A DNA stretch of 64,000 nt, from contig NZ_CP117437.1 of NCBI RefSeq assembly GCF_030687535.1, forward strand, positions 5,825,501 to 5,889,500, in the 5' to 3' direction. The notes beneath the pieces are model-generated. The model searched no databases. It was not told the origin of the DNA and worked only from the letters and a program-made list of their open reading frames with translations. Position numbers and translations under genes: made by a program. This DNA comes from Pseudomonas sp. FP2335. GTDB taxonomy: Bacteria; Pseudomonadota; Gammaproteobacteria; Pseudomonadales; Pseudomonadaceae. Of the stretch, positions 38,377 through 49,036 are shown piece after piece (within the stretch, counting starts at the first letter, position 1; each line of letters opens with the position of its first letter).

Positions 38377-39870
38377 TTACAGCTTGATCCAGGTCGACTT
38401 CAGCTCGGTGTATTTGTCGAACGCGTGCAGCGACTTGTCGCGACCATTACCCGATTGCTTGAAGCCACCAAACGGCGCGGTCATGTCGCCACCATCGTAT
38501 TGGTTGACCCACACGCTACCGGCACGCAGCGCCTTGGCGGTCAGGTGCGCCTTGGAGATGTCCGACGTCCACACTGCTGCGGCCAGGCCGTAGATGGTGT
38601 CGTTGGCGATCTCGACCGCTTCTTCGGCACTGTCGAAGGTGATCACCGACAGGACTGGGCCAAAGATCTCTTCCTTGGCGATTTTCATGGCGTTGGTCAC
38701 ACCGTCGAAAATCGTCGGTTCAACATAGGTGCCACCGGTTTCTTCCAGGGTGCGCTTGCCGCCCGCCACCAGCTTGGCGCCATCGGCGTGACCGGCTTCG
38801 ATATACGACAGCACCGTGTTCATCTGCTGGGTGTCCACCAGTGCACCGACGTTGGTCGCCGGGTCCAGCGGGTTGCCGGGCTTCCAGCCCTTGAGGGCCT
38901 CGATCACCATGGGCAGGAATTTGTCCTTGATGGAGCGCTCCACGAGCAGACGCGAACCGGCGGTGCAGACTTCGCCCTGGTTGAAGGCGATGGCGCCGGC
39001 GGCGGATTCGGCAGCGGCTTGCAGGTCCGGGGCGTCGGCGAACACGATGTTCGGGCTCTTGCCGCCGGCTTCCAGCCATACACGCTTCATGTTCGACTCG
39101 CCGGAGCGGATCAACAGCTGCTTGGCGATCTTGGTCGAACCCGTGAACACCAAGGTGTCGACGTCCATGTGCAGCGCCAGCGCGTTACCTACGGTATGGC
39201 CGTAACCTGGCAACACGTTGAACACGCCTTTTGGAATACCGGCCTCAACGGCCAGGGCAGCGATGCGGATGGCAGTCAACGGAGACTTTTCGGACGGTTT
39301 GAGGATCACCGAGTTACCTGTGGACAACGCCGGGCCGAGTTTCCAGCAGGCCATCATCAGCGGGAAGTTCCACGGCACAATGGCAGCGACGACGCCCACC
39401 GGCTCGCGCGTCACCAGGCCCAATTGGTCGTGAGGGGTGGCCGCGACTTCGTCGTAGATCTTGTCGATCGCCTCGCCGCTCCAGCTCAGCGCGTTGGCTG
39501 CACCGGGCACGTCGATATTCAGGGAGTCACTGATCGGCTTGCCCATGTCCAGGGTTTCGAGCAGCGCCAACTCTTCGGCATTGGCCTTGAGCAACGCGGC
39601 GAAACGGATCATGGTGGCTTTGCGCTTGGCCGGCGCCAGGCGCGACCAGACACCGGAATTGAAGGTGGCGCGGGCGTTTTCCACGGCGCGCTGGGCGTCG
39701 GTGGCGTCACAACTGGCCACGCTGGCCAGCAGGCGGCCATCGACCGGGCTGATGCATTCGAACGTGTCGCTGGAAGCTGCGGCGGTGTATTCGCCGTTGA
39801 TGTAGGCGCGGCCTTCGATCTTCAGGTCCTTGGCGCGTTGTTCCCAATCGGCACGGGTCAGGGTGGTCAT
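38377..39870 (-). CDS. kauB: Aldehyde dehydrogenase, KauB/PauC-like
   Basis: The protein has 497 aa with AGGAGGA before the ATG. ALDH motifs are complete: VPWNFPLMM, FTGSTKIA, the catalytic Glu in LEAGGKSPN, the catalytic Cys in NQGEVCTAGSR and EEIFGPVLS. KauB (PA5312) oxidises 4-guanidinobutyraldehyde and gamma-glutamyl aminoaldehydes made by PauB from polyamines. Neighbouring pauR, pauB and cupin genes support that role. Confidence 0.92.
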   Translation of the reverse strand: MTTLTRADWEQRAKDLKIEGRAYINGEYTAAASSDTFECISPVDGRLLASVASCDATDAQRAVENARATFNSGVWSRLAPAKRKATMIRFAALLKANAEELALLETLDMGKPISDSLNIDVPGAANALSWSGEAIDKIYDEVAATPHDQLGLVTREPVGVVAAIVPWNFPLMMACWKLGPALSTGNSVILKPSEKSPLTAIRIAALAVEAGIPKGVFNVLPGYGHTVGNALALHMDVDTLVFTGSTKIAKQLLIRSGESNMKRVWLEAGGKSPNIVFADAPDLQAAAESAAGAIAFNQGEVCTAGSRLLVERSIKDKFLPMVIEALKGWKPGNPLDPATNVGALVDTQQMNTVLSYIEAGHADGAKLVAGGKRTLEETGGTYVEPTIFDGVTNAMKIAKEEIFGPVLSVITFDSAEEAVEIANDTIYGLAAAVWTSDISKAHLTAKALRAGSVWVNQYDGGDMTAPFGGFKQSGNGRDKSLHAFDKYTELKSTWIKL

Positions 39871-40100
39871 GCGAGTGTCCTCCTCTTATTGAATACAAGG
39901 GCCAGGTGATGTCCCCCGGCAGCCTCAAAGAATTCTTGCCCGGCCAGCCTGCTGTTCGGCTCAAGGCAGCTGCCACCCTAAACCAGCGGCTGGGGATGTT
40001 TCAATATATTTGACACAAGCGCGGCAAACGCCCTTGCGATGTTCATTTTAATAAACATAGACTTTGGACTCCCCCACCGCAGGCCAGACGGGACACGCAC

Positions 40101-40463
40101 ATGAGCATCCAGGACATCGTCGACTTCAGCCAAGCCAAGACCCCCGCCGACCGTTACCGCCCCGCCGCCGAGAAAGTCCTCAAGGGCGACCCCGAGCAAA
40201 CGATCTACAACCACTACAACAGCCCATGCGGCCAGATGAGTGCCGGCGTCTGGGAAGGTGAAGTCGGACAGTGGAAGGTCAATTACACCGAACATGAGTA
40301 CTGCGAGATTGTGCAGGGTGTTTCGGTGCTGCGTGATGCCGACGGCAACGCCAAGACCTTGCGTGCTGGCGATCGCTTCGTGATCCCCGCGGGTTTCAGC
40401 GGCACCTGGGAAGTACTGGAGCCGTGCCGCAAGATCTACGTGGTGTTCGAACAAAAAGCCTGA
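40101..40463 (+). CDS. Cupin-domain protein
   Basis: The protein has 120 aa. A single cupin barrel with WEGEVGQWKVNYTEHEYCEIVQG, including His and Glu metal-ligand candidates, and GDRFVIPAGFSGTWEVLEP is evident. It lies divergent from kauB, as PA5310/PA5311-region proteins do. A role in amine metabolism is likely by position only. Confidence 0.85.
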   Translation: MSIQDIVDFSQAKTPADRYRPAAEKVLKGDPEQTIYNHYNSPCGQMSAGVWEGEVGQWKVNYTEHEYCEIVQGVSVLRDADGNAKTLRAGDRFVIPAGFSGTWEVLEPCRKIYVVFEQKA

Positions 40464-40479
40464 TCAACAAATCCGGCGC

Positions 40480-40516
40480 AAAAAAAAGCCCGTATCGTGA
40501 GATACGGGCTTTTTTT
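40480..40516. terminator. Bidirectional intrinsic terminator (cupin/rpmG)
   Basis: A perfect 16-bp stem with A/T tails (AAAAAAAGCCCGTATC and GATACGGGCTTTTTTT) around a GTGA loop, between two convergent genes. It serves both the cupin gene and the L33-L28 operon. Confidence 0.95.
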
Positions 40517-40534
40517 CACAAGGAGGAAAATCAA

Positions 40535-40690
40535 TTACTTGATTTTGCCTTCTTTGTAGATCACGTGCTTGCGAACGCGCGGGTCGAACATTTTCTTTTC
40601 GAGCTTGTCCGGGGTAGTACGCTTGTTCTTGTCGGTAGTGTAGAAGTGACCAGTACCGGCGCTAGAGATCATTCGAATCAATTCACGCAT
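40535..40690 (-). CDS. rpmG: 50S ribosomal protein L33
   Basis: The protein has 51 aa: [20 protein letters not shown], then [20 protein letters not shown], ending [10 protein letters not shown]. This is the full L33, without zinc-ligand cysteines. It follows rpmB by 11 bp on the same strand. The protein sits in the 50S subunit near the E site. Confidence 0.97.
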   Translation of the reverse strand: MRELIRMISSAGTGHFYTTDKNKRTTPDKLEKKMFDPRVRKHVIYKEGKIK

Positions 40691-40701
40691 GATAGAGCTC
40701 C

Positions 40702-40935
40702 TTAGATCTTGCCAGCGGCGCGGATTTCGGCGAGCACGACAGTGATGCCGCGCTTGTCGATGATACGCATGCCTTTGGCAGATACACGCAGGCGAACAAA
40801 ACGTTTCTCTTCTTCAACCCAGAAGCGGTGATGCTGCAGGTTCGGCAGGAAACGACGACGGGTTTTGTTATTTGCGTGGGAAATGTTATTCCCAGTCACC
40901 GGACCCTTACCGGTAACTTGACAGACTCTCGACAT
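40702..40935 (-). CDS. rpmB: 50S ribosomal protein L28
   Basis: The protein has 77 aa: [20 protein letters not shown] at the N-terminus and [15 protein letters not shown] at the C-terminal half, the expected L28. It is first in the rpmB-rpmG operon, which ends at the bidirectional terminator. Confidence 0.97.
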   Translation of the reverse strand: MSRVCQVTGKGPVTGNNISHANNKTRRRFLPNLQHHRFWVEEEKRFVRLRVSAKGMRIIDKRGITVVLAEIRAAGKI

Positions 40936-41393
40936 GCCTCAGCCCTCTAAAACCACATGCCCAACCCGGCATGGGTTGGCCGCTTAATCTCTCAGTCATT
41001 TGGCGCCAGGCGCCGCGTTTCTTTAGGGTCTTACCGGCTACACCTACAAGCGAAGGAACCGGGCCCCTAGAAAAGAGCGCTGCTTTATACCAGAAAGACC
41101 CTGGTGCAACAACAGCCCGTGTGTTTTTACCGGTGTAAATCTAGGCAAAACACACCTGAACCGTTGCCAGGAGGGGCCGCTGTCACAGCCGACCGCTCGT
41201 CGCACAGAATGATTTACAGCGCCCGCAGGCACGATGAAGTGCTCGGCGAAACGCGCTGAGGCGCCATGAAAACAGCATTTGAAGCAAAAGCACAGGCAAA
41301 AATGGACTAGTCATTTTTCAATCAGACCTCTACGGTAGGCCTTTTCCAGACTGCACTCGCAGATGGGCCTTCGATCTGCAAAGGAAACCGAAC
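40936..41393. other. 458-bp gene-free region upstream of rpmB and of the SBP gene
   Basis: Divergent promoters for rpmB (minus) and the dipeptide-binding-protein gene (plus) must lie here. Visible features are a GGCGCC-A-GGCGCC palindrome at 41002-41014 and a GCAGAT/ATCTGC inverted repeat (41359-41364, 41374-41379). The latter ends directly at the AAAGGA ribosome site of the SBP gene. No ORF or RNA gene could be supported. Confidence 0.6.
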
Positions 41394-42986
41394 ATGCGCC
41401 TCGCTGCCCTACCGCTATTGCTAGCCCCTCTATTTATCGCCCCGCTGGCCACTGCCGCCAACAACTTGAGCGTCTGCACCGAGGCCAGCCCCGAAGGGTT
41501 CGATGTGGTGCAGTACAACTCATTGACCACCACCAATGCCTCGGCCGACGTGCTGATGAACCGCCTGGTGGACTATGACGCAGCCGCCGGCAAGCTGGTG
41601 CCAAGCCTGGCGGACAGCTGGGACGTCTCGCCGGATGGCCTGACGTACACCTTCAAGCTGCACCCGGACGTGAAATTCCACCGCACCGAATACTTCACCC
41701 CGAGCCGCACCCTGACTGCCGAAGATGTGCGCTTCAGCTTCGAACGCATGCTCGACCCGGCCAACCCCTGGCACAAGATTGCCCAGAGCGGCTTCCCCCA
41801 CGCGCAATCGCTGCAACTGCCGGCGCTGGTGAAGAAGATCGACGCCCTCGACCCACTCACCGTGCGCTTCACCCTCGACCACGCCGACTCCACCTTCCTC
41901 GCCGCCCTGAGCATGGGTTTTGCCTCGATCTACCCGGCCGAATACGCCGACAAACTGCTCAAGGCCGGTACGCCGGAGAAGCTCAACAGCCAGCCCATCG
42001 GCACCGGTCCCTTCATCTTCAGCCGTTTCCAGAAAGACGCCGTGGTGCGCTACAAGGCCAACCCGGATTATTTCGCCGGCAAACCCGCTGTGGATAACTT
42101 GATCTTCGCCATCACGCCGGATGCCAACGTACGCCTGCAGAAACTGCACCGCGATGAATGCCAGATCGCCCTGTCGCCCAAGCCCCTGGACGTGGGTGAG
42201 GCCGAAAAGGACCCTGCGCTGAAGGTCGAGAAAACCCCGGCCTTCATGACCGCCTTCGTTGCCATCAACAGCCAGCACCCGCCGCTGGACAAGCCCGAAG
42301 TACGCCAGGCCATCAACCTCGCCTTCGACAAGGCCAGCTACCTCAAGGCCGTGTTTGAAGGCACCGCCGAAGCCGCCAACGGCCCTTACCCGCCCAATAC
42401 CTGGGGCTACGCCAAGGATCTGCCGGGTTATCCACAGGACCTCGCCAAAGCCAGGACCCTGCTGGAGCGCGCCGGGCTCAAGGACGGCTTCAAGACCACC
42501 ATCTGGACACGGCCCACCGGCAGCCTGCTGAACCCCAACCCGAACCTTGGTGCACAATTGCTGCAAGCCGACCTGGCTAAGGTCGGTATCCAGGCCGATA
42601 TCCGCGTGATCGAATGGGGCGAACTGATTCGCCGCGCCAAAGCCGGCGAGCACGATCTGCTGTTCATGGGCTGGGCCGGCGACAACGGCGACCCGGATAA
42701 CTTCCTGACCCCGCAGTTCTCTTGTGCCGCAGTGAAATCCGGCACCAACTTCGCCCGTTACTGCGACCCTGCCCTCGACAAACTGATAAGCGCTGGCAAG
42801 ACCACCAACGAGCAAGGGGTGCGCAGCAAGCTGTACCAGCAGGCCCAGGCGCAGATCCAGCAACAGGCGCTGTGGCTGCCACTGGCGCACCCGACCGCGT
42901 TTGCCCTGGCACGCAAGAATGTCCAGGGCTATCAAGTGAGCCCGTTCGGCCGCCAGGACTTTTCGAAAGTCCGCGTCAAGCCCTGA
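41394..42986 (+). CDS. Dipeptide/peptide ABC transporter substrate-binding protein
   Basis: The protein has 530 aa. A signal peptide ends near residue 21 (PLATAANN). The SBP_bac_5 pattern includes LSVCTEASPEGFDV, LADSWDVSPDGLTYTFKLHPDVKFH and AINLAFDKASYLKAVF. Secreted DppA-type binding proteins deliver peptides to an inner-membrane ABC permease, which is not in this window. It aligns in position with PA5317. Confidence 0.92.
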   Translation: MRLAALPLLLAPLFIAPLATAANNLSVCTEASPEGFDVVQYNSLTTTNASADVLMNRLVDYDAAAGKLVPSLADSWDVSPDGLTYTFKLHPDVKFHRTEYFTPSRTLTAEDVRFSFERMLDPANPWHKIAQSGFPHAQSLQLPALVKKIDALDPLTVRFTLDHADSTFLAALSMGFASIYPAEYADKLLKAGTPEKLNSQPIGTGPFIFSRFQKDAVVRYKANPDYFAGKPAVDNLIFAITPDANVRLQKLHRDECQIALSPKPLDVGEAEKDPALKVEKTPAFMTAFVAINSQHPPLDKPEVRQAINLAFDKASYLKAVFEGTAEAANGPYPPNTWGYAKDLPGYPQDLAKARTLLERAGLKDGFKTTIWTRPTGSLLNPNPNLGAQLLQADLAKVGIQADIRVIEWGELIRRAKAGEHDLLFMGWAGDNGDPDNFLTPQFSCAAVKSGTNFARYCDPALDKLISAGKTTNEQGVRSKLYQQAQAQIQQQALWLPLAHPTAFALARKNVQGYQVSPFGRQDFSKVRVKP

Positions 42987-43016
42987 ACACTCGCCCCGCC
43001 CCCCCATGGGGCGGGT

Positions 43017-43691
43017 CTACATCCAGCCGTATTCCGCCATCGACAAGGGGTCCCCGTCCCCCACGATGATGTGATCGAGTACCCGCACGTCCACCACTTC
43101 CAGGGCCTTTTGCAGCAACTTGGTCAATTTTCGATCAGCTGCACTGGGCTCAAGGCTGCCGGAAGGGTGGTTGTGACACAGGATCAAGGCCGCGGCGTTG
43201 TATGCCAGGGCACGCTTGACCACTTGCCGCGGATAAACCACGGCGGTGTCGATAGTGCCTTGGGACAACGCCTCGAACCCCAGCACCCGATGCTTCGAGT
43301 CGAGGAACAGGCAGCCGAAAACCTCATGGGGCTCATGCCGCAATAGCGCCTTGAGGTAATCACGTACCGCTACCGGGCTTTCCAGCACCGAGTCACTGCG
43401 CAAACGCTCTGCCAGGTGCCGCCGGGACATTTCGAGCACCGCCTGCAACTGCGCAAACTTGGCCGGCCCCAAGCCCAGATGCTGGCTGAACAAGCTCTGA
43501 CTGGCCTCCAACAGTGGGCGCAAACCGCCAAATTGCGTCAGCAAATGGCGCGCCAGGTCCACCGCACTTCTGCCGGAAACCCCCGTACGCAGGAAGATCG
43601 CCAGCAACTCGGCATCCGAAAGGCTCTTCGCCCCCCATTCCAACAGTTTCTCCCGTGGCCGCTCCGCCACAGGCCAATCGCGAATACTCAT
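43017..43691 (-). CDS. radC: RadC family JAB-domain protein
   Basis: The protein has 224 aa from the ATG at 43691; the longer frame upstream does not look like RadC. An N-terminal HhH-like region ([17 protein letters not shown]) is followed by the MPN/JAB metal motif in the HNHPSG segment with downstream Ser and Asp. RadC proteins are linked to DNA repair or recombination but have no settled biochemical role. It is divergent from coaBC, as in other pseudomonads. Confidence 0.93.
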   Translation of the reverse strand: MSIRDWPVAERPREKLLEWGAKSLSDAELLAIFLRTGVSGRSAVDLARHLLTQFGGLRPLLEASQSLFSQHLGLGPAKFAQLQAVLEMSRRHLAERLRSDSVLESPVAVRDYLKALLRHEPHEVFGCLFLDSKHRVLGFEALSQGTIDTAVVYPRQVVKRALAYNAAALILCHNHPSGSLEPSAADRKLTKLLQKALEVVDVRVLDHIIVGDGDPLSMAEYGWM

Positions 43692-43848
43692 CCCACCTCC
43701 CTCTTCGTAAGCGCCATGGCATGCACGCCGCTGTTGCCTGGCGGACGCTGTGTTATCGTAAGCCCTCTTTTTTGCATGTGATTTCCCCTGGGGAGGGGGT
43801 ATCGCAGGCGTCACTGAACTGGCATCACTGAACTGGAAAGGCAAACCA

Positions 43849-45057
43849 ATGCAGCGTCTGTATCGGAAACGCATCGTTCTCGGCGTCGGCGGCGGCATTG
43901 CCGCCTACAAGAGCGCAGAACTGGTTCGCAGGCTCCTGGACCAGGGCGCCGAAGTGCGCGTGGTCATGACCCGCGGTGGCAGTGAGTTCATTACCCCTCT
44001 GACCATGCAGGCGCTGTCCGGCCACCCGGTTCACCTGGACCTGCTGGACCCGGCCGCCGAAGCCGCCATGGGCCACATCGAGCTGGCCAAATGGGCCGAC
44101 CTGGTACTGATCGCCCCGGCCACCGCCGACCTGATCGCCCGCCTGGCCCAAGGCATCGCCGATGACCTGCTGACCACCCTGGTACTGGCCACCGACGCCA
44201 CCGTCGCCATCGCCCCAGCCATGAACCAGGCCATGTGGCGCGACCCGGCCACCCAGGCCAACACCCAACTCCTGCAAAGCCGTGGCCTCAAGGTGTTCGG
44301 CCCGGCCTCCGGCAGCCAGGCCTGCGGTGACGTCGGCATGGGTCGCATGCTTGAAGCCACCGACCTGGCGTTGTGCGCCGCGGAGTGCTTCCAACACCTG
44401 GCCCTGACCGGCAAGCACGTGCTGATCACCGCCGGGCCGACCCAGGAAAACATCGACCCGGTGCGCTACATCACCAACCATAGCTCAGGAAAAATGGGCT
44501 TTGCCTTGGCGGAAGCGGCGGTCGAGGCAGGCGCACGCGTCACCCTGATCACCGGCCCGGTGCATTTGCCGACCCCCGATCGCGTCACGCGAATCGACGT
44601 CGTCAGCGCACGGGACATGCTTGCGGCCTGTGAAGCGGCGATTCCGTGCGACCTGTTTATCGCCTCGGCAGCGGTTGCGGATTACCGCCCGGAAGTCGTC
44701 GCCCCGCAAAAGCTCAAGAAAGACCCTACGAGCGGTGACGGCCTGCTCCTGCAAATGGTGCGCAACCCAGACATCCTGGCCACCATTGCCACCCGTCCTG
44801 ACCGTCCGTTCAGCGTCGGTTTCGCCGCCGAGACCGAGCACCTGCTGGACTATGCTTCGCGCAAATTGAAAGACAAAAACCTCGACCTGATCGTTGCCAA
44901 CGATGTCGCCAACCCGAGCATCGGCTTCAACAGTGAGGAAAACGCCTGCAGCGTGATCGACCGCGAGCTGCACGCCACCCTTTTCGCCCAGACCAGCAAA
45001 GGCAAGATTGCCCGCCAACTGATCTCATTTATCGCCCAACGGCTGAACCAGGTTTAA
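43849..45057 (+). CDS. coaBC: Bifunctional phosphopantothenoylcysteine decarboxylase/synthetase
   Basis: The protein has 402 aa. The N-terminal flavoprotein CoaC domain has the [16 protein letters not shown] motif and the conserved MNQAMW and [10 protein letters not shown] segments with catalytic His and Cys. The C-terminal CoaB domain has [22 protein letters not shown] and AAVADYRP. It makes 4'-phosphopantetheine for CoA. dut follows 5 bp after its stop, so the two are one operon. Confidence 0.97.
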   Translation: MQRLYRKRIVLGVGGGIAAYKSAELVRRLLDQGAEVRVVMTRGGSEFITPLTMQALSGHPVHLDLLDPAAEAAMGHIELAKWADLVLIAPATADLIARLAQGIADDLLTTLVLATDATVAIAPAMNQAMWRDPATQANTQLLQSRGLKVFGPASGSQACGDVGMGRMLEATDLALCAAECFQHLALTGKHVLITAGPTQENIDPVRYITNHSSGKMGFALAEAAVEAGARVTLITGPVHLPTPDRVTRIDVVSARDMLAACEAAIPCDLFIASAAVADYRPEVVAPQKLKKDPTSGDGLLLQMVRNPDILATIATRPDRPFSVGFAAETEHLLDYASRKLKDKNLDLIVANDVANPSIGFNSEENACSVIDRELHATLFAQTSKGKIARQLISFIAQRLNQV

Positions 45058-45062
45058 TTTCC

Positions 45063-45518
45063 ATGCACGCTTTGCAAGCCAAGATCCTCGACCCCCGCAT
45101 CGGCACCGACTTCCCACTGCCGGCCTACGCCACCGAAGGCTCCGCCGGCCTGGACCTGCGCGCCATGCTCAAGGAAGACACCGTCCTTGAACCGGGCCAG
45201 ACCGTCCTGATTCCCACCGGCCTGTCGATCTACATCGGCGATCCGGGCCTGGCCGCGCTGGTTCTGCCGCGCTCGGGCCTGGGCCATAAACACGGGATCG
45301 TGCTGGGCAACCTGGTCGGCCTGATCGACTCGGACTACCAGGGCGAGTTGATGGTGTCGTGCTGGAACCGTGGCCAGACCGCGTTCAACATCGCCGTCGG
45401 CGAGCGCATCGCGCAGCTGGTGCTGGTGCCGGTGGTGCAGGCGCACTTCGAACTGGTTACGGAATTTGCTGAAACACAACGTGGCGCAGGCGGCTTTGGC
45501 CATTCTGGCAGCCACTGA
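45063..45518 (+). CDS. dut: dUTP diphosphatase
   Basis: The protein has 151 aa. All five trimeric dUTPase motifs are seen: [27 protein letters not shown] with the catalytic Asp, RIAQLVLVP and the C-terminal [10 protein letters not shown]. It removes dUTP and provides dUMP. Confidence 0.97.
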   Translation: MHALQAKILDPRIGTDFPLPAYATEGSAGLDLRAMLKEDTVLEPGQTVLIPTGLSIYIGDPGLAALVLPRSGLGHKHGIVLGNLVGLIDSDYQGELMVSCWNRGQTAFNIAVGERIAQLVLVPVVQAHFELVTEFAETQRGAGGFGHSGSH

Positions 45519-45782
45519 CTACGCTGAATCAAACCGGGCAGCCCAGCCCGGTTCGATGCCACCGCATGGCTTTTCGGGATGAAGAATGCGCGGACCTAAT
45601 CAGCGAGATTTCACGAGCTAAATCAACAGATTACGCACGATGAAGCACGGAGCGACTGCTCCGATGGCACTTTTGCACCACGAACTCTCTGCCGAAAAAG
45701 CCGTCATACCCTTCAGTTTGAGCCTGCCGGTCAGCCGCTTTACGGCCAGCCTTGCCCCTTTCAGATGGAGTTTCCCCCCGCG

Positions 45783-47180
45783 ATGAGTACCGCAGCCCGA
45801 GTAGCCCCGACATTCCCCGACAGCATCTTTCGCGCCTACGACATTCGTGGCGTAGTGCCCAAGACCCTGACCGCCGAAACCGCCTACTGGATCGGCCGCG
45901 CCATTGGCGCCCAAAGCCTGGCGCAGGATGAGCCCAATGTCTCGGTTGGCCGTGACGGCCGCCTGTCTGGCCCGGAGTTGGTGGAGCAACTGATCCAGGG
46001 GCTGGCCGACAGTGGTTGCCACGTCAGCGACGTCGGCCTGGTGCCAACACCGGCGCTGTACTACGCCGCCAACGTCCTGGCCGGCAAGTCCGGGGTGATG
46101 CTCACCGGCAGCCATAACCCGTCGGACTACAACGGCTTCAAGATTGTCATCGCTGGCGACACCCTGGCCAACGAACAGATCCAGGCCCTGCACACACGCC
46201 TGAAGACCAACGACCTGAGCAGCGGCAAAGGCAGCATCACCAAGGTCGACATCCTGCCGCGCTACGCCGATGAAATTACCCGCGACGTCAAGCTCGCCCG
46301 CCGCCTCAAAGTGGTCGTGGACTGCGGCAACGGCGCGGCCGGCGTGATCGCACCGCAACTGCTCGAAGCGCTGAACTGTGAAGTGATCCCGCTGTTCTGC
46401 GAAGTCGACGGCCACTTCCCCAACCACCACCCGGACCCGGGCAAGCCCGAAAACCTGGTGGACCTGATCGCCAAGGTCAAGGAAACCGGGGCTGATGTCG
46501 GCCTGGCCTTCGACGGCGACGGTGACCGCGTCGGCGTAGTGACCGAAACCGGCGAGATCGTGTTCCCAGACCGCTTGCTGATGCTGTTCGCCCGTGACGT
46601 GGTGGCGCGCAACCCCAACGCCGAGATCATCTTCGACGTCAAGTGCACCCGCCGCCTCACCCCGCTGATCAAGGAATATGGCGGCCGCCCGCTAATGTGG
46701 AAGACCGGCCACTCGTTGATCAAAAAGAAAATGAAAGAAACCGGCGCCCTGTTGGCCGGCGAAATGAGCGGTCACGTGTTCTTCAAGGAACGCTGGTTCG
46801 GTTTTGACGACGGCATTTACAGCGCCGCTCGTCTGCTGGAGATCCTCAGCAAGGAAAAATCCACGGCCCAAGAGCTGTTTGAGACCTTCCCGAATGATAT
46901 TTCTACGCCAGAGATCAATATCCATGTGACCGAGGAGAGCAAATTCAGCATCATTGACGCACTGCACGATGCGCAATGGGGCGAAGGCGCCAACCTGACC
47001 ACCATTGATGGTGTGCGAGTCGATTACGCCAAAGGCTGGGGCCTGGTTCGCGCGTCCAACACCACACCGGTGCTGGTCCTGCGTTTCGAGGCGGATACCG
47101 AGGCTGAGTTGCAGCGCATCAAGGACGTGTTCCACGCCCAGTTGAAACGTGTTGCCCCTGATCTCCAATTACCGTTCTGA
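45783..47180 (+). CDS. algC: Phosphomannomutase/phosphoglucomutase AlgC
   Basis: The protein has 465 aa; MSTAARVAPTFPDSIFRAYDI matches the family start. The phosphoserine loop is GVMLTGSHNPSDYNG (Ser), the metal site is DGDGDRVG, and the sugar and phosphate loops are GEMSGHVFF and RASNTTPVL. It converts mannose-6-P and glucose-6-P to the 1-phosphates for alginate, LPS and rhamnolipid. An in-frame ATG at 45765 lacks homology support. The 264-bp region upstream likely carries its control sites but I could not identify any with confidence. Confidence 0.97.
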   Translation: MSTAARVAPTFPDSIFRAYDIRGVVPKTLTAETAYWIGRAIGAQSLAQDEPNVSVGRDGRLSGPELVEQLIQGLADSGCHVSDVGLVPTPALYYAANVLAGKSGVMLTGSHNPSDYNGFKIVIAGDTLANEQIQALHTRLKTNDLSSGKGSITKVDILPRYADEITRDVKLARRLKVVVDCGNGAAGVIAPQLLEALNCEVIPLFCEVDGHFPNHHPDPGKPENLVDLIAKVKETGADVGLAFDGDGDRVGVVTETGEIVFPDRLLMLFARDVVARNPNAEIIFDVKCTRRLTPLIKEYGGRPLMWKTGHSLIKKKMKETGALLAGEMSGHVFFKERWFGFDDGIYSAARLLEILSKEKSTAQELFETFPNDISTPEINIHVTEESKFSIIDALHDAQWGEGANLTTIDGVRVDYAKGWGLVRASNTTPVLVLRFEADTEAELQRIKDVFHAQLKRVAPDLQLPF

Positions 47181-47201
47181 TTTTTTGCACCGGAGCCCTG
47201 A

Positions 47202-48107
<906 letters not shown>

Positions 48108-48118
48108 ACGCTACAAAC

Positions 48119-48157
48119 AAAAGGCCCCGCTCAATCTGATTGAGCGGGGCCTTTTTT
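48119..48157 (+). terminator. Intrinsic terminator of argB
   Basis: A perfect 15-bp stem, AAGGCCCCGCTCAAT with ATTGAGCGGGGCCTT, loop CTG, followed by T residues. It lies 11 bp after the argB stop. Confidence 0.95.
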
Positions 48158-48194
48158 ATGTGCGCTGAACCTGCAGACCAATGGAGATCCCCTT

Positions 48195-48282
48195 TTGGGA
48201 GCGGGCTTGCTCGCGAAAGCGGAGTGTCAGTCAGCAGATATGTTTCTGAAACACCGTATTCGCGAGCAAGCTCGCTCCCACA
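48195..48282. repeat. REPIN, slightly decayed copy
   Basis: An inverted REP pair between convergent argB and pyrE. The left arm starts TTTGGGAGCGGG instead of TGTGGGAGCGGG, and the right arm has AAGCTCGCTC instead of AAGCCCGCTC, so the copy has begun to drift. Confidence 0.88.
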
Positions 48283-48309
48283 CAAGCCCACCCCACAGGA
48301 CTTACTGCG

Positions 48310-48954
48310 TCAGACGCCAAACTGCTCGCGGTACGCACGAACAGCCGGCAAATGCTGCTTGAGCTGCGGATCATCTTCCAGGAACTGCAGCACCTGGTTC
48401 AGCGACACGATGCTCACCACCGGAATGCCGAAATCGCGCTCCACTTCCTGGATCGCCGACAATTCACCGTTGCCACGCTCCTGGCGGTTCAGCGCGATCA
48501 GCACGCCAGCGGCCTTGGCGCCGTCCTGGGAAGCGATGATCTGCATCACTTCGCGGATGGCGGTGCCAGCGGTGATCACGTCGTCGATGATCAGCACGTC
48601 ACCCTTGAGCGGCGCCCCGACCAGGCTGCCGCCTTCGCCGTGGGCCTTGGCCTCTTTACGGTTGAAGCACCAAGGCAGATCCTGCCCATGATGCTCCGCC
48701 AACGCCACGGCCGTAGCGGCCGCCAAAGGAATGCCCTTGTAGGCTGGGCCAAACAGCACATCAAAGGAAATACCGCTTTCAACGATGGCCGCTGCGTAGA
48801 AACGACCCAGTTGCGCCAGGGCCGAGCCCGAGTTGAACAAGCCTGCATTGAAGAAGTACGGGCTGGTGCGCCCGGACTTCAAAGTGAACTCACCGAAGCG
48901 CAAAACGCCGCGATCGATGGCAAAACGAATGAAATCGCGTTGATACGCCTGCAT
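48310..48954 (-). CDS. pyrE: Orotate phosphoribosyltransferase
   Basis: The protein has 214 aa; [13 protein letters not shown] is the family start, and a 7-codon upstream extension is unlikely. The PRPP loop is [17 protein letters not shown], and [19 protein letters not shown] is typical. It makes OMP from orotate in pyrimidine synthesis. Confidence 0.97.
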   Translation of the reverse strand: MQAYQRDFIRFAIDRGVLRFGEFTLKSGRTSPYFFNAGLFNSGSALAQLGRFYAAAIVESGISFDVLFGPAYKGIPLAAATAVALAEHHGQDLPWCFNRKEAKAHGEGGSLVGAPLKGDVLIIDDVITAGTAIREVMQIIASQDGAKAAGVLIALNRQERGNGELSAIQEVERDFGIPVVSIVSLNQVLQFLEDDPQLKQHLPAVRAYREQFGV

Positions 48955-49036
48955 GAAAAAAGCCTCAGATACCACGGATTTAGCTAATTAGGTAGACGGC
49001 GTGTATCATACACGCACGCGATTTTTGGGGCCATTT

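Noticed and set aside
43692-43898. 69-codon N-terminal extension of RadC
   Set aside because: It overlaps the start of divergent coaBC and bears no resemblance to RadC; the ATG at 43691 gives the normal 224 aa.
45519-45782. Sigma-54 promoter or AlgR sites upstream of algC
   Set aside because: A TGGCAC is present at 45665, but the following GC is not at the required spacing, and no convincing AlgR site was found.
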